DNA of 64,000 nt from Deltaproteobacteria bacterium (GCA_007693595.1 REDI01000010.1:84423-148422), one strand, 5' to 3'. Positions 8,390 through 17,362 are shown, counted from the first letter of the stretch. Translations and numbers: made by a program. The notes: generated by a model not told the origin, from the letters alone.

Positions 8390-8417
8390 TAGTCGAAGAA
8401 ACTCTTCGCGGTGCCCC

Positions 8418-8421
8418 GGAG
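8418..8421 (+). promoter_or_regulatory. Ribosome binding site that decides the crtC start
   Basis: GGAG lies 6 bases before the ATG-ATG at 8428/8431. The earlier in-frame ATG at 8380 has no Shine-Dalgarno sequence and falls inside the operator repeats. Confidence 0.6.
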
Positions 8422-8427
8422 CTGCCC

Positions 8428-9507
8428 ATGATGTCGATCACGGACCCGAACTCCGACTTTTCAGAAGATCTGTTGGACGCGCACGGGGGCTTTCTGTGGT
8501 GGTATGTGGATCTCGTCGACGACGACGGCAACGGGTGCGTGTTGATCTGGTCGTTCGGCTTACCTTTCTTGCCTGGTCGAGAGTCGGCGGCGGTGTCGGG
8601 TCGGGGGCGCACTCCCAGGGAGCGGCCCAGCTTGAATATTGCGATCTACAGGAACTTTCGTCCTGAGCTCTATGTGCTGCAAGAGGTGGACCCCGCGGAC
8701 GCGCGTTGGGATCGGGTGGCGGGTCGGGTGCACATCGGCGCCAGTTCGATGCAAACCATCTTATCCCAGGGGCAGCGGCAGCTCTCTATGCGGGTCGACT
8801 GTACCATGCCCGGTGGACAATCTTTGACAGGCGCCGTGGATCTCAGCGGTCCGGGCTGCCGCTTGACTCGATCGCTGGGCGAAGATCCGAACCACGCTTG
8901 GTCGCCCCTATGCACCGCCGCCGAGGGGCGGGCACAGTTCTTCGTTGAGGGTCGACCCTTCTTGTCGGTGAAGGGGAGGGCCTACCACGACCGCAACGGC
9001 TCCACTCGGCCCCTCCGAGGGCTCGGCATCCGGCACTGGATCTGGGGCCGCAGCCCCATGGGTGACGAAGAGCGGATCTGGTACCTGCTCTGGCCTCACC
9101 GGGGGCCGGCCGAGGCTTGGGGCTTCGAGGTCGCCTCCGATGGGGAGCTCCGGCCGGTCGAGCATCTTGAGGTCGAGCGCTCCGGGCCCAGGCTGGGGAT
9201 CTTCGGTATGCCGTGGCATCGGCGCATCACCCTGACGCAGGCGGGCCGCTGCTGGCTCCGGGTGGAGCACGCCCACACCGTCGACCTCGGCTTCTTCTAT
9301 GGCCGGTGGATCGCCCGGACCGTAGGGCCCGACGGGCAGCGAGGCACGGGCATCGCCGAGGCGGTGCGGCCAGGGCGGGTCGATCGGGCCTGGAACCGCT
9401 GGCTGGTGCGGATGGCGGTCCACCGAGCTCACGCGCCCAACTCGCCCTTCTTGCCCCTCTTCGCCGGGGTACGTCGGGGTGCGGCGTCTCTTGAGGTGAG
9501 CCCATGA
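8428..9507 (+). CDS. crtC: Carotenoid 1,2-hydratase (hydroxyneurosporene synthase)
   Basis: 359 aa from the ATG at 8428. The GGFLWWYVDLVDDDGNGCVL opening is typical of CrtC, and HRRITLTQAGRCWLRVEHAH near the C terminus belongs to the same lipocalin-like hydratase fold. CrtC adds water across the terminal 1,2 double bond of acyclic carotenoid ends to give 1-hydroxy products. The stop overlaps the ATGATG of the glycosyltransferase. Transcription should start from the shared divergent promoter region under CarH control. An end left open by the cyclase is the probable substrate. Confidence 0.88.
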   Translation: MMSITDPNSDFSEDLLDAHGGFLWWYVDLVDDDGNGCVLIWSFGLPFLPGRESAAVSGRGRTPRERPSLNIAIYRNFRPELYVLQEVDPADARWDRVAGRVHIGASSMQTILSQGQRQLSMRVDCTMPGGQSLTGAVDLSGPGCRLTRSLGEDPNHAWSPLCTAAEGRAQFFVEGRPFLSVKGRAYHDRNGSTRPLRGLGIRHWIWGRSPMGDEERIWYLLWPHRGPAEAWGFEVASDGELRPVEHLEVERSGPRLGIFGMPWHRRITLTQAGRCWLRVEHAHTVDLGFFYGRWIARTVGPDGQRGTGIAEAVRPGRVDRAWNRWLVRMAVHRAHAPNSPFLPLFAGVRRGAASLEVSP

Positions 9508-10640
9508 TGCCCTGGCTCTGGCTTCTGGTCTTGCCCGTCGCTCTCGCCACTGCGATGAGCCTGTTCAACCTTCTCGCGTGGCCGCGCGCCCGCCGCTCCA
9601 TGGTGTATCGGGGCGCGGTGAGCGTGCTCGTGCCCGCCCGCAACGAAGAGGCGAGCATCGGGCCGGTGGTCGACGCGATCCTGGCCCAGAACCACCCGAT
9701 CCTCGAGGTCGTGGTCTTCGATGATGGTAGCACGGACGCGACTCCTGAGCGGCTCGCGAGCCGCTCGTCGGATCCGCGCCTTCGGGTCGTAGAGGGCGAC
9801 GGCTTGCCCGCGGGCTGGGTCGGCAAGCCCCACGCCTGTCATCAGCTCGCGGCTCGCGCGCGAGGCGATCTTCTGCTCTTCGTCGACGCCGACGTGGTGC
9901 TCGATCCTCACGCCGTCGGTCGTATCGCGGCCCTGCTCTCGCGCTACGGCGCCGACGTGCTCACCGCCGTCCCAGCGCAGGAGACGGGCAGCTTCGTCGA
10001 GCGCTTGGTCTTGCCCCTGCTGCACCTGACCTACACCGCTTGGCTGCCACTCCCGCTCGTACACCTCACCCACGATCCAAGATTTCTTGCGGCAAACGGT
10101 CAGATCCTCGCCGTCCGTCGAGACGCCTACGACGCGATCGGTGGCTTCGAGGCGGTGCGCACCGAAGTCGTCGATGACATGGCCTTCTGCCGCCGCGCCA
10201 AGCGGGCGCGTCGGCGAGTCGTCTTCGCCGATGGCTCAACCCTCGCCCGCTGTCGGATGTACGGCTCCGCTGCGGAGGTCTGGAAGGGGTTCTCGAAGAA
10301 CCTCTACGAGGGCCTCGGCGAGAGCCCCGCGCTGCTGCTCGGGGTCCTCTCGCTCTATAGCCTCGCTTTTATCGTGCCCTTCTTGGCGCTCCCCCTGACC
10401 CTCTTCGTCCCGGAGCTGGCCGCGCCGGCCGTGGTCGCGGTGGGCCTGAACGTGCTGCTCCGCGTGATGCTGGCGGTGCGCTTTGGGCACTCTTGGCAGG
10501 GGGTGCTGCTGCATCCTGTCGCGGTGGCGATCTTGCTCGCCATCGCGCTGAACTCCTACGTGTGGGCTCGGCGTGGCAGCATCGAGTGGGCGGGTCGAAC
10601 CTATGCGCCGCGGGCGGAGCGCGGGGTGCCCCATGGCTGA
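9504..10640 (+). CDS. GT2 glycosyltransferase, CrtQ/CruC-like
   Basis: 378 aa GT-A glycosyltransferase with an N-terminal membrane anchor and about three C-terminal membrane segments. Visible motifs are SVLVPARNEEASI, VFDDGSTDATPERL, the GLPAGWVGKPHACHQLA stretch typical of carotenoid glycosyltransferases and hopanoid-type relatives, FVDADVVLDP, and EVVDDMAFCRRAKR for the catalytic base. It sits between crtC and a crtD-like gene with overlapping ends, so it probably transfers a sugar to the 1'-hydroxyl made by CrtC. The sugar and the exact acceptor cannot be read from the sequence. Confidence 0.8.
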   Translation: MMPWLWLLVLPVALATAMSLFNLLAWPRARRSMVYRGAVSVLVPARNEEASIGPVVDAILAQNHPILEVVVFDDGSTDATPERLASRSSDPRLRVVEGDGLPAGWVGKPHACHQLAARARGDLLLFVDADVVLDPHAVGRIAALLSRYGADVLTAVPAQETGSFVERLVLPLLHLTYTAWLPLPLVHLTHDPRFLAANGQILAVRRDAYDAIGGFEAVRTEVVDDMAFCRRAKRARRRVVFADGSTLARCRMYGSAAEVWKGFSKNLYEGLGESPALLLGVLSLYSLAFIVPFLALPLTLFVPELAAPAVVAVGLNVLLRVMLAVRFGHSWQGVLLHPVAVAILLAIALNSYVWARRGSIEWAGRTYAPRAERGVPHG

Positions 10641-12111
10641 GGTCCTGATCGTCGGCGGAGGGCTCGGTGGGCTGGCGGCAGCGGTGGTGCTCGCAGCGCG
10701 CGGGGTCTCGGTCGAGGTGTTCGAGGCCGCGCCGGTGGTCGGGGGCAAGGCTGGCGAGCAGGTGGTCGACGGCGTCGCGTTTGACACGGGCCCCAGCGTG
10801 CTCACCCTGCCCGAGATCCTTCGCGAGCTGCTCGCCGAGGCCGACGTCACGCTCGAGGAGGTGCTCACCTTGCGGCGTCCCGATCCGGCCTTTCGCTACA
10901 CCTGGCCCGACGGCACCGAGCTTGACGTGCATCAAGCGACCGAAGCGACCGAAGCGAGCGTGCGCGCGGCCCTCGGCCCCCGTGCGGCGGGAGAGTTTTC
11001 AGCCTTCATGCGCTACAGCAAGAAGATCTGGGACGCCGCGGCCCCCCACTTCGTGCTCGCCGAGGCGCCCAGCCTTCCAGGGATCGCCTCCCTCGGTCTG
11101 GCTGGGCTGCGCGCCGCCTCGAAGATCGATCCTTTCCGCACCATGCGCCAGGCGATCCAGGCCCAGATCGATGATCCCCATCTCCGCGACATCTTTCTTC
11201 GCTTCGCGACCTACAATGGTTCCGATCCTGCGCGCGCCCCCGCCACCCTGAACTGCATCGCCCACGTCGAGATGGGGCTGGGATCGTTTGGGGTTGAAGG
11301 GGGGATGAAGCGGTTGCCCGAGGTGCTCGCTACGGTGGCAGAGCAGCGGGGCGCGCGCATCCACACCTCCGCGCTGGTCAGCGCGCTCCTGGTCGATGGC
11401 GAAGGCGTGGCCGGGGTCGAGATCGGTGGCTCGGAGCGACGGCAGGCCCGGCACGTGATCGTCAACGCCGACGTGGCCCACCTCGTCCGGGCCTTGCTCC
11501 CCGACGATGCCAAGCACGGCCTGACCGTCGGCCGCGCCCTGAGCACCTCGGGCTGGACGGCGGTGTTGCGCGTGCCTCGACGAGAACGACCGGCTCATCA
11601 AGCCCACTTTCCCGAGCGCTACGCCGCTGAGTTCACCGATCTCTTCGACCGGGAGCGCGCGCCGGAAGATCCCACCGTCTACCTATGCTGTCAAGAGGCG
11701 GCTCACGGCCGCTCCGGCTGGGAAGATCAGAGCCCGGTCTTCGTCATGGCCAACGCGCCCGCCGAGCCCGAGGCGGGGCCGCGCGATGTAGCGCAGTGGC
11801 GTGCGCTCCGCGCTCGGGTGATCGAGCGACTGGTCGGGGCGGGGCTCGTCCCCGCCGAGCCCGAGATCGTCTGGGAGCGGACCCCGGCCGGCCTGGCCGA
11901 GGCGTTCCCAGGCAGCCAGGGGGCGCTGTACGGCGCGGCATCCAACTCGATGTTCTCGGCCTTTCAGCGACCATCCAACGCAGTCTCTCGCCTGCCAGGG
12001 CTCTACCTGGCCTCCGGGAGCGCCCACCCAGGCGGGGGCGTACCTTTGTGTCTTCAGTCAGGGCGTCTGGCTGCGGGCGCCTGTCTTCGCGCACTAAGGA
12101 AGGATGTATGA
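10633..12111 (+). CDS. crtD: CrtI-family FAD oxidoreductase, probable 1-hydroxycarotenoid 3,4-desaturase
   Basis: 492 aa from the ATG at 10633; the FAD fold (EVLIVGGGLGGLAAAVVLAARG) begins at once, and the start overlaps the glycosyltransferase stop by 8 bases. FDTGPSVLTLPEILRELL and the C-terminal GSAHPGGGVPLCLQSGRLA stretch are CrtI-family signatures. With crtC two genes upstream and a full CrtI in the opposite operon, the best assignment is CrtD, which adds a 3,4 double bond to 1-hydroxylated ends. A second phytoene or neurosporene desaturase is the alternative, since Myxococcus has paired CrtI enzymes. Confidence 0.75.
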   Translation: MAEVLIVGGGLGGLAAAVVLAARGVSVEVFEAAPVVGGKAGEQVVDGVAFDTGPSVLTLPEILRELLAEADVTLEEVLTLRRPDPAFRYTWPDGTELDVHQATEATEASVRAALGPRAAGEFSAFMRYSKKIWDAAAPHFVLAEAPSLPGIASLGLAGLRAASKIDPFRTMRQAIQAQIDDPHLRDIFLRFATYNGSDPARAPATLNCIAHVEMGLGSFGVEGGMKRLPEVLATVAEQRGARIHTSALVSALLVDGEGVAGVEIGGSERRQARHVIVNADVAHLVRALLPDDAKHGLTVGRALSTSGWTAVLRVPRRERPAHQAHFPERYAAEFTDLFDRERAPEDPTVYLCCQEAAHGRSGWEDQSPVFVMANAPAEPEAGPRDVAQWRALRARVIERLVGAGLVPAEPEIVWERTPAGLAEAFPGSQGALYGAASNSMFSAFQRPSNAVSRLPGLYLASGSAHPGGGVPLCLQSGRLAAGACLRALRKDV

Positions 12112-12839
12112 TCGGGCTGTTCCTCACTGCGCTCGCCTCGGCCACCCCGGTCTCTAGCGAGCCCCTCGCGCCCGGCCCCTACGTCATGCTGGTCGATGTG
12201 GCCTCTCGGTCCGAGATCGCCTTCGCCGGCAAGACCGAGGTCCTCACCCGCTCCCTGCTGCGGGTCGACCTACGAGCCTCGTCTGAGGGCCTCGAGGTGC
12301 ACCAGGAGGTCTGCGATGTTCGGATCATCTCGGACAGCAAGGCACGCACCGAGATCCCCGAGTCGTTCATCACCTCGATCCCCCCTCAGCGCTACACCGC
12401 GACCCTCCGCCCGATGAAGGACGGTCGCTGGCGCTTTCAGGCTGATCCCGGACCCTCGGTGGTGGGCTTTCAGCCCGAAGAAGGTCAGGAGGAGCTCCCG
12501 ACTCGGCGGGGGGACTCACGGGTCACCGACCCCGATGGCGACGGCTACCCCGGCGTGACGGTGCGCCTTCATACGCCGGTGATCGGGCCGGTTCGGATCT
12601 ACATCGTGCAGCGCGGTCACTCGCGCTACACGGGCGAGGTGGTCGACGGCGAGGTTCACGGTCAGGTCGAGATCGTGACCATGGAGCAGCACACCTTGGG
12701 GGCCAGCTTCGCGCCCTTCGCCGTCAACCCCACCATCCACCCCGTCCCGGCGCAGAGCCGTTTCGTCCTTCGGCCGGCCGGCGCGGACGAGGACTGCAGC
12801 TCCCTTCGGCAAGCGTGGGATGGGAGTTTCGGGAGCTAG
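12108..12839 (+). CDS. Secreted protein of unknown function in the crt operon
   Basis: 243 aa from the ATG at 12108, overlapping the crtD stop by 4 bases. The N terminus (MIGLFLTALASATPVSS) looks like a short signal peptide without a lipobox. The mature part is predicted beta-rich, and two Cys (near residues 66 and 229) could pair in the periplasm. I recognise no enzyme motif. Its tight coupling to crtD suggests a link to the carotenoid product, for example in transport or membrane placement, but that is inference from position only. Confidence 0.7.
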   Translation: MIGLFLTALASATPVSSEPLAPGPYVMLVDVASRSEIAFAGKTEVLTRSLLRVDLRASSEGLEVHQEVCDVRIISDSKARTEIPESFITSIPPQRYTATLRPMKDGRWRFQADPGPSVVGFQPEEGQEELPTRRGDSRVTDPDGDGYPGVTVRLHTPVIGPVRIYIVQRGHSRYTGEVVDGEVHGQVEIVTMEQHTLGASFAPFAVNPTIHPVPAQSRFVLRPAGADEDCSSLRQAWDGSFGS

Positions 12840-12843
12840 GCCC

Positions 12844-13401
12844 CTAGAGGAGGGCCTCGAGGGCCTCGATCACTTCGGGCGCGTCGGGCTTGACCTGCGG
12901 CGAGAAGCGATGGCGGACCACCCCCTCGCGATCGACGAGGAACTTTTCGAAGTTCCAGCCGATGTCTTGGCCGCCACCGGCCTCGCTCTGGATCAGGTAC
13001 TGGTAGAGGGGGCTACGGCCCGCGCCGTTCACCTCTTGCTTGTGGAGCAGGGGAAAGTCGACCCCGTAGGTCATAGAGCAGAACTGCTGGATCTCGTCGG
13101 CAGAGCCAGGCTCCTGACCGAGGAACTGGTTGCATGGCGCCCCGAGGATCACCAGTCCTCGCTCCCCGTAGGTCTTGTGGAGCGCGACGAGCTGCTCGTA
13201 CTGAGGGGTGAGCCCACACCGGCTCGCGACGTTGACGAAGAGCACCACCTTGCCCTTGTAGGCCGAGGGGTCCAGGGGCGCCCCGTCGAGCGCCTTGAGC
13301 TCGATCTCGTCGAGGGAGGCCGGTCCGGGACCCTCGGGGGGCTTGCCGTACTTGACCTTGGTGAGCACGGCGTTGGCCTTCTTCGCGATGTCTTTGAGCA
13401 T
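12844..13401 (-). CDS. Glutathione peroxidase family (Cys type)
   Basis: 185 aa from the ATG at 13401, preceded by GGAGG; the open frame starts 10 codons earlier without such a site. The family signatures are intact: FVNVASRCGLTPQY with catalytic Cys62, GAPCNQFLGQEPGS, and IGWNFEKFLVDREG. It reduces peroxides using thioredoxin or glutathione. Cysteine replaces selenocysteine and no UGA is read through. There is no signal peptide, so it is cytosolic. It converges on the crt operon's last gene with only 4 bases between them. A role in handling light-induced lipid peroxides fits the location. Confidence 0.92.
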   Translation of the reverse strand: MLKDIAKKANAVLTKVKYGKPPEGPGPASLDEIELKALDGAPLDPSAYKGKVVLFVNVASRCGLTPQYEQLVALHKTYGERGLVILGAPCNQFLGQEPGSADEIQQFCSMTYGVDFPLLHKQEVNGAGRSPLYQYLIQSEAGGGQDIGWNFEKFLVDREGVVRHRFSPQVKPDAPEVIEALEALL

Positions 13402-13505
13402 GGGACCTCCAGCAGGATACGAGGTCTTCACACGGGATCCGGTCTCGCGCTAGCACGGACGCGCCAGAGATCAGGGACCGACGACGTCGCCTCGCCCCAG
13501 AGCGA

Positions 13506-14360
13506 TCAGTCCGAGTCGTCGGCGCAGATCTCGGCCTTCTCTCGGTCAGATTCGACGAAGCGTCGGCTGGTGGTTGCGATGAATGCGGCGTTGCTGCTGT
13601 GAACGCCCGATACGCGCAGGTCGCGCCAGACCGAGAAGACGTGCACGGTCTGGCCTGGCGCGATCTCGTAGAAGAGGTCGAGGTGGTAGTCTTGACGGAA
13701 GTAGCCGCCCCCCCTCGTGAAGACGCCGGGCTCGGCGAGGTGGGCACGACCGAGCCCGAGCTTGGTCCCATCGGGTAGGTCGACCCAGCGGATCTGACCA
13801 TGAATGGTGGCGTCGTAGGTGGAGCCGACCACCGAGACCGTGTAGTCGGTGCTCCAGGCTAGGTCGTCGCGCTGTCCGTTCAAGAAGGGGGCCGCATCTT
13901 GGAGGTACGTGCGCTCGTAAAAGTCGTAGCCTCCGTGGATCTCGTCTTGATCCAGGCGGACGTGCACCGCCACGGTGTCTTCGACCGTGCACGGGATCAC
14001 GGAGGCGATCAGCATGCCTTGTTGATCCGCGAGCACGACGTAGGTGCCGTCCTCGATGAGGGCCTCGTCGATCGCGTCGCGCTCCTCTTCGGGGAGCGTC
14101 TCGAGGGCGGTGCGCCCCACTGCGGCGACGGCTTCGGCGTTGAGCGGGAGCAGGAGCCCTTCGAGGGGCTCATCGAGGTCGTCGAGCCCCAGCCCTTGGC
14201 GCAGGTTGAGCAGCGCCTCTTCGACCGCGCCAGCCTCGCCGTCGGGCTGGTGCTGGTAGAGCCAAGCGGCGGCGCCATCGGCGTCTTCGGGGATGTCGTC
14301 GAGTCGTCGGCAGGCGCTCATGACGAGGAGCAGGCAGGTGGCGGTCGAGGCGAGGCGCAT
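13506..14360 (-). CDS. Lipoprotein of unknown function
   Basis: 284 aa with a signal peptide ending in a lipobox (LLLVMSAC, Cys17). A GGAGAGAG ribosome site precedes the ATG. The mature protein is acidic, with a helical N-terminal part and a beta-rich C-terminal part containing several Tyr/Phe-rich strands and three further Cys. No domain is recognised. It is a single gene with its own leader, between PPK2 and the peroxidase gene on the same strand. Confidence 0.75.
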   Translation of the reverse strand: MRLASTATCLLLVMSACRRLDDIPEDADGAAAWLYQHQPDGEAGAVEEALLNLRQGLGLDDLDEPLEGLLLPLNAEAVAAVGRTALETLPEEERDAIDEALIEDGTYVVLADQQGMLIASVIPCTVEDTVAVHVRLDQDEIHGGYDFYERTYLQDAAPFLNGQRDDLAWSTDYTVSVVGSTYDATIHGQIRWVDLPDGTKLGLGRAHLAEPGVFTRGGGYFRQDYHLDLFYEIAPGQTVHVFSVWRDLRVSGVHSSNAAFIATTSRRFVESDREKAEICADDSD

Positions 14361-14423
14361 GAACTCTCTCCGGGGTCGGCCCCTTGTTGTAGCCTTGGAG
14401 TGCGCCGTTGGCGACCAGCGGTG

Positions 14424-15263
14424 TCAGCCCCCAGCCTGAGGTGGGGGGCCGTAGAGGTCGGGCACGAAGGTCTGCTCGTCTTTGGGGGGGCGCACGTAGC
14501 CGGTCTCGGGGGCGCGGGGGGGAAGCTCGATGGGGCCGGGCACCAGATCGGCGTAGTCGAACTGCGAGAGCAGGTGGTTCATGAAGTTCAGTCGGGCCCG
14601 TTTCTTGTCGTCGGAAGGCACGACATACCAGGGCGCGAGCTTGGTGTCGGTGTACTCGAACATGGTGTCTTTGGCCTTGGAGTAGTCCACCCAGCGTGCG
14701 CGCGACTCCAGGTCCATAGGGCTGATCTTCCAGCGCTTGGTCGTGTTCTGGATCCGGGACTGGAAGCGACGTTCCTGCTCTTTGGCGCTGACGGAGAACC
14801 AGTATTTGAGCAGGACGATGCCGTCGCGGATCAGCAGGTTCTCGAAGCGGGGGCAGGCGCGGAGGAAGTTCTCGTACTCTTCGTCGGTGCAGAAGCCCAT
14901 GACACGCTCGACGCCCGCTCGATTGTACCAGCTCCGGTCGAACATGGCGATCTCGCCAGCGGCGGGCAGGTGCGTGACGTAGCGCTGAAAGTACCACTGG
15001 GACCGCTCGCGCTCGGTCGGCTTGGCCAGGGCGACGATGTGGGCGTAGCGAGGGTTCAGGACTTCGGCGACGCGCTTGATCGTACCGCCCTTGCCTGCGG
15101 CATCACGCCCCTCGAAGACGATCACCACGCGCTTGTCGTGGTGGCGGATCCAGTATTGCAGCTTGACCAGCTCCGCTTGGAGTCGGGTCAACTCGCGGTT
15201 GTAATAGGCGGACTTCAGCTTGCCGCGCTTGTTGTACTGCGGGGGTTCGAGCGGTTCGAGCAC
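14424..15263 (-). CDS. ppk2: Polyphosphate kinase 2 family
   Basis: 279 aa from a GTG at 15263, chosen because GGAGG lies 5 bases upstream; the longer frame begins at a TTG at 15275 with no ribosome site. Counting from the TTG, the Walker A motif FEGRDAAGKGG lies near residue 56, followed by the PPK2 Walker B region MFDRSWYNRAGVERVMGF and the lid segment SRIQNTTKRWKISPMDLESR. PPK2 enzymes phosphorylate nucleoside di- or monophosphates with polyphosphate. Length and a single domain point to the class I (NDP) type. It probably helps balance nucleotides in starvation. It lies 82 bases after the photolyase gene on the same strand. Confidence 0.93.
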   Translation of the reverse strand: MLEPLEPPQYNKRGKLKSAYYNRELTRLQAELVKLQYWIRHHDKRVVIVFEGRDAAGKGGTIKRVAEVLNPRYAHIVALAKPTERERSQWYFQRYVTHLPAAGEIAMFDRSWYNRAGVERVMGFCTDEEYENFLRACPRFENLLIRDGIVLLKYWFSVSAKEQERRFQSRIQNTTKRWKISPMDLESRARWVDYSKAKDTMFEYTDTKLAPWYVVPSDDKKRARLNFMNHLLSQFDYADLVPGPIELPPRAPETGYVRPPKDEQTFVPDLYGPPPQAGG

Positions 15264-15345
15264 GCGGGCCTCCAAGGGTCGGTCGAGGGCCTGCCAGGGT
15301 ACTCCTTGGAGCGCTGGAGATGCAAGGACGCGACCAGCGGTTCGC

Positions 15346-16809
15346 TCACCTCCCCCACCGCTCCAGCCAGTCCGAGAGCCTCAGCTTGCGGCGGGTAGAC
15401 TGGCTCGTCATGTAGCGGATCTTTCCGTAGATCGGTCGCTCCGGTCCCCAGGCGCGGTCGAATCGGCCCATCACCCAGCCGATCCCGGCGTAGGAGTTAG
15501 GGTCCCGGCCATCGAGGGCGTAGCGATTGTTCAGCTCCACCAGGACCTCGAAGCAGCGCTCCGGGCTGTCGGTCCACGCGAGCACGCGCTTGCCCCAGAG
15601 CATGCGCAGATAGTTGTGCATCACGCCGCTGTGGACGAGCTCTCGCTGGGCGGCGTTCCACAGGGCATCGCCCGTCTCGGCGCGGGCGAGCGTCTCGAGG
15701 TCGTACAGCGCCTCGCGGGGATCGTCTCGGTGCTCGTCGAGGGTCGCGCGGGCCCAGGCGGGTAGGCCGCGGTAGTGCTCAAAGTTCCTTCCTTCAAGAA
15801 AGGCAGCCTGGTGCGCTAGCTCTCGCCAGGTGATCACCTCTTCGAGGAAGGCCTCGGCTCCCTCGTTCAGTCCCCAGGCCCCCGCTTGTTTCGCGAAGCG
15901 ATCGGGATCCATCTGGTCGGGATGCCAGCCCTCGTGTTCGAGGATGGCGTGGACCACTCGAGCTCCGCCGATGTGGCCGAAGTGGAGCCAGGGTGAGAGC
16001 CCACTGGAGGCCGCTTCGTCGGGGTGGTTGCGGTCGACGTAGCTCCCCAGCCGCCGCAGGAAGCCCTGGAGCCGTTCCTCGGCCTCGGAGGGGCCCCCGG
16101 GACGATCCGGGACGGGGGCGATGCGGTGATCGATGGGGAGCGCGTCGAGGCCCGCTGGGGCGAGCAGGGCCTGGAGATCAGCGGGGGGCCAGCGGTCGAG
16201 GATGGGGTCGGGGACGTCGGCCGGCGCTTGGGGGGCGAGGGCCAAGGGCTGGGCGTGGGGTGCGCTGGGGGGGGCGCTCGCGAAGGTCTTGTGCACAAAG
16301 CGGCGGAAGTCGACCGCGCGCTTGTAGCCCTTATCCGCCAACCGTAGCGGGAGAACCCCACAGCCGTCGACCGCCTCGATTCGGGTCTGGAGGCGGGCGG
16401 TGGCTCGGGCGAGCAGGGCGGGCCAGCGATAGCCAGGGTGCTCGTCGGCGACCACCAGGCAGGCGTGCTCGGCCAGGGCGGCGAGCAGGCCTCGACCCGC
16501 CCGCTCGGTGGGCTCGACATAAGGCAGGTAGGTGACTCCCGCCTCGCGGAAGGTCCGTTGGTTGTCGGCCATCCCCTGTAGGACGAAGGCATGGAAGCGG
16601 TCGCAGGCCCAGCGGTAGGAACAGTCGAGCGGCTCGAAGACCAGGAGTGGACGCTCGAGCTCGCGGGCCCGCGCGACCGCGTGCTGGAGGGCGTGGTTCC
16701 AGGTGGGGCGCCGCTGAGCGGTCATCCAGTAGAGCACGTAGCGCCCGCCGGCTCTTACCGCGCGGTCGGAGGGCACGGTGAGGCGTAGGGGATCGAGGTC
16801 AAGGTTCAC
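15346..16809 (-). CDS. phr: Class II deoxyribodipyrimidine (CPD) photolyase
   Basis: 487 aa from a GTG at 16809, preceded by CGGAG and overlapping the upstream gene by 11 bases; the longer frame lacks support. Class II hallmarks are YVLYWMTAQRRPTWNHAL at the N terminus, LNEGAEAFLEEVITWREL, and the FAD-binding C-terminal part TGDALWNAAQRELVHSGVMH, NNRYALDGRDPNSYAG and ERPIYGKIRYM. It uses blue light and reduced FAD to split cyclobutane pyrimidine dimers. Together with the CarH-regulated pigment genes 7 kb away this indicates life in sunlight, though co-regulation is not shown. Confidence 0.93.
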   Translation of the reverse strand: MNLDLDPLRLTVPSDRAVRAGGRYVLYWMTAQRRPTWNHALQHAVARARELERPLLVFEPLDCSYRWACDRFHAFVLQGMADNQRTFREAGVTYLPYVEPTERAGRGLLAALAEHACLVVADEHPGYRWPALLARATARLQTRIEAVDGCGVLPLRLADKGYKRAVDFRRFVHKTFASAPPSAPHAQPLALAPQAPADVPDPILDRWPPADLQALLAPAGLDALPIDHRIAPVPDRPGGPSEAEERLQGFLRRLGSYVDRNHPDEAASSGLSPWLHFGHIGGARVVHAILEHEGWHPDQMDPDRFAKQAGAWGLNEGAEAFLEEVITWRELAHQAAFLEGRNFEHYRGLPAWARATLDEHRDDPREALYDLETLARAETGDALWNAAQRELVHSGVMHNYLRMLWGKRVLAWTDSPERCFEVLVELNNRYALDGRDPNSYAGIGWVMGRFDRAWGPERPIYGKIRYMTSQSTRRKLRLSDWLERWGR

Positions 16810-17362
16810 GCTTGTCTCCGGGCAGGGGGAGCCCCAGGTGCACGCTGCCCTGGGCGTAGAGCGCGCCCGCACCGCCATCTCCCGACCAGACCCAGCCTGC
16901 GCCACCTTGGGCGCTGAGGTGTACGCGTCCGATCCGGCCGCCGAGGAAGGGCTCGACCACGACCGGCCAGCGGGACTGGGAGCGCTGGAGGTCGACCGCC
17001 ACGGGAAGCGCGAGCTGGACCCCGCCGTCGATCGCGCCGCGGCGCTCCAGGCGGGCCCAGGGGCTCACCGACAGGCCGAACGGGAGCGCGGGCCCGAACA
17101 GCCCCCCGACCGCCAGGCCGTAGCCGACCCGCCACCCCTCGTCGGGCCCGTGGTGGTGAGAGAGGGCTGCGCCGAGCTCGGCGGTGCCCGCGGGCCACCG
17201 GAGTCCTGCACCCAGCGCGACCACCGGCGCGCCTTCGCGGGCGGGGAGGCGCACTGCGGCGCCCACGGTCGGAGCCCCCAGGCTCACCACCAGATCCCCG
17301 TCCACCGGGGCGCGAAGCGCGACGGGATCGGCGATCGAGAGCTGCGCGAAGAGGAGGATCAT
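16799..17362 (-). CDS. Secreted or outer-membrane protein of unknown function
   Basis: 187 aa with a short signal-like N terminus (MILLFAQLSIADP) followed by alternating hydrophobic/polar strands rich in Gly and aromatic residues (GAGLRWPAGTAELGAAL, FGLSVSPWARLERRG). This resembles a small outer-membrane beta-barrel of 8-10 strands. It has no Cys. Its ATG overlaps the preceding lipoprotein hydrolase stop by 4 bases, and its end overlaps the photolyase start, so the three genes are probably one transcript. No family is recognised. Confidence 0.7.
   Translation of the reverse strand: MILLFAQLSIADPVALRAPVDGDLVVSLGAPTVGAAVRLPAREGAPVVALGAGLRWPAGTAELGAALSHHHGPDEGWRVGYGLAVGGLFGPALPFGLSVSPWARLERRGAIDGGVQLALPVAVDLQRSQSRWPVVVEPFLGGRIGRVHLSAQGGAGWVWSGDGGAGALYAQGSVHLGLPLPGDKREP

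Noticed and set aside
8331..8612. N-terminal extension of the lycopene cyclase to 8612
   Set aside because: The extra ~94 residues cross the promoter and operator repeats and overlap crtC coding on the other strand. A GTG with its own ribosome site lies directly before the FAD fold.
13899..15398. 499-aa plus-strand frame opposite the lipoprotein and PPK2 genes
   Set aside because: PPK2 motifs on the minus strand are unambiguous, and the plus-strand product has no ribosome site or domain.
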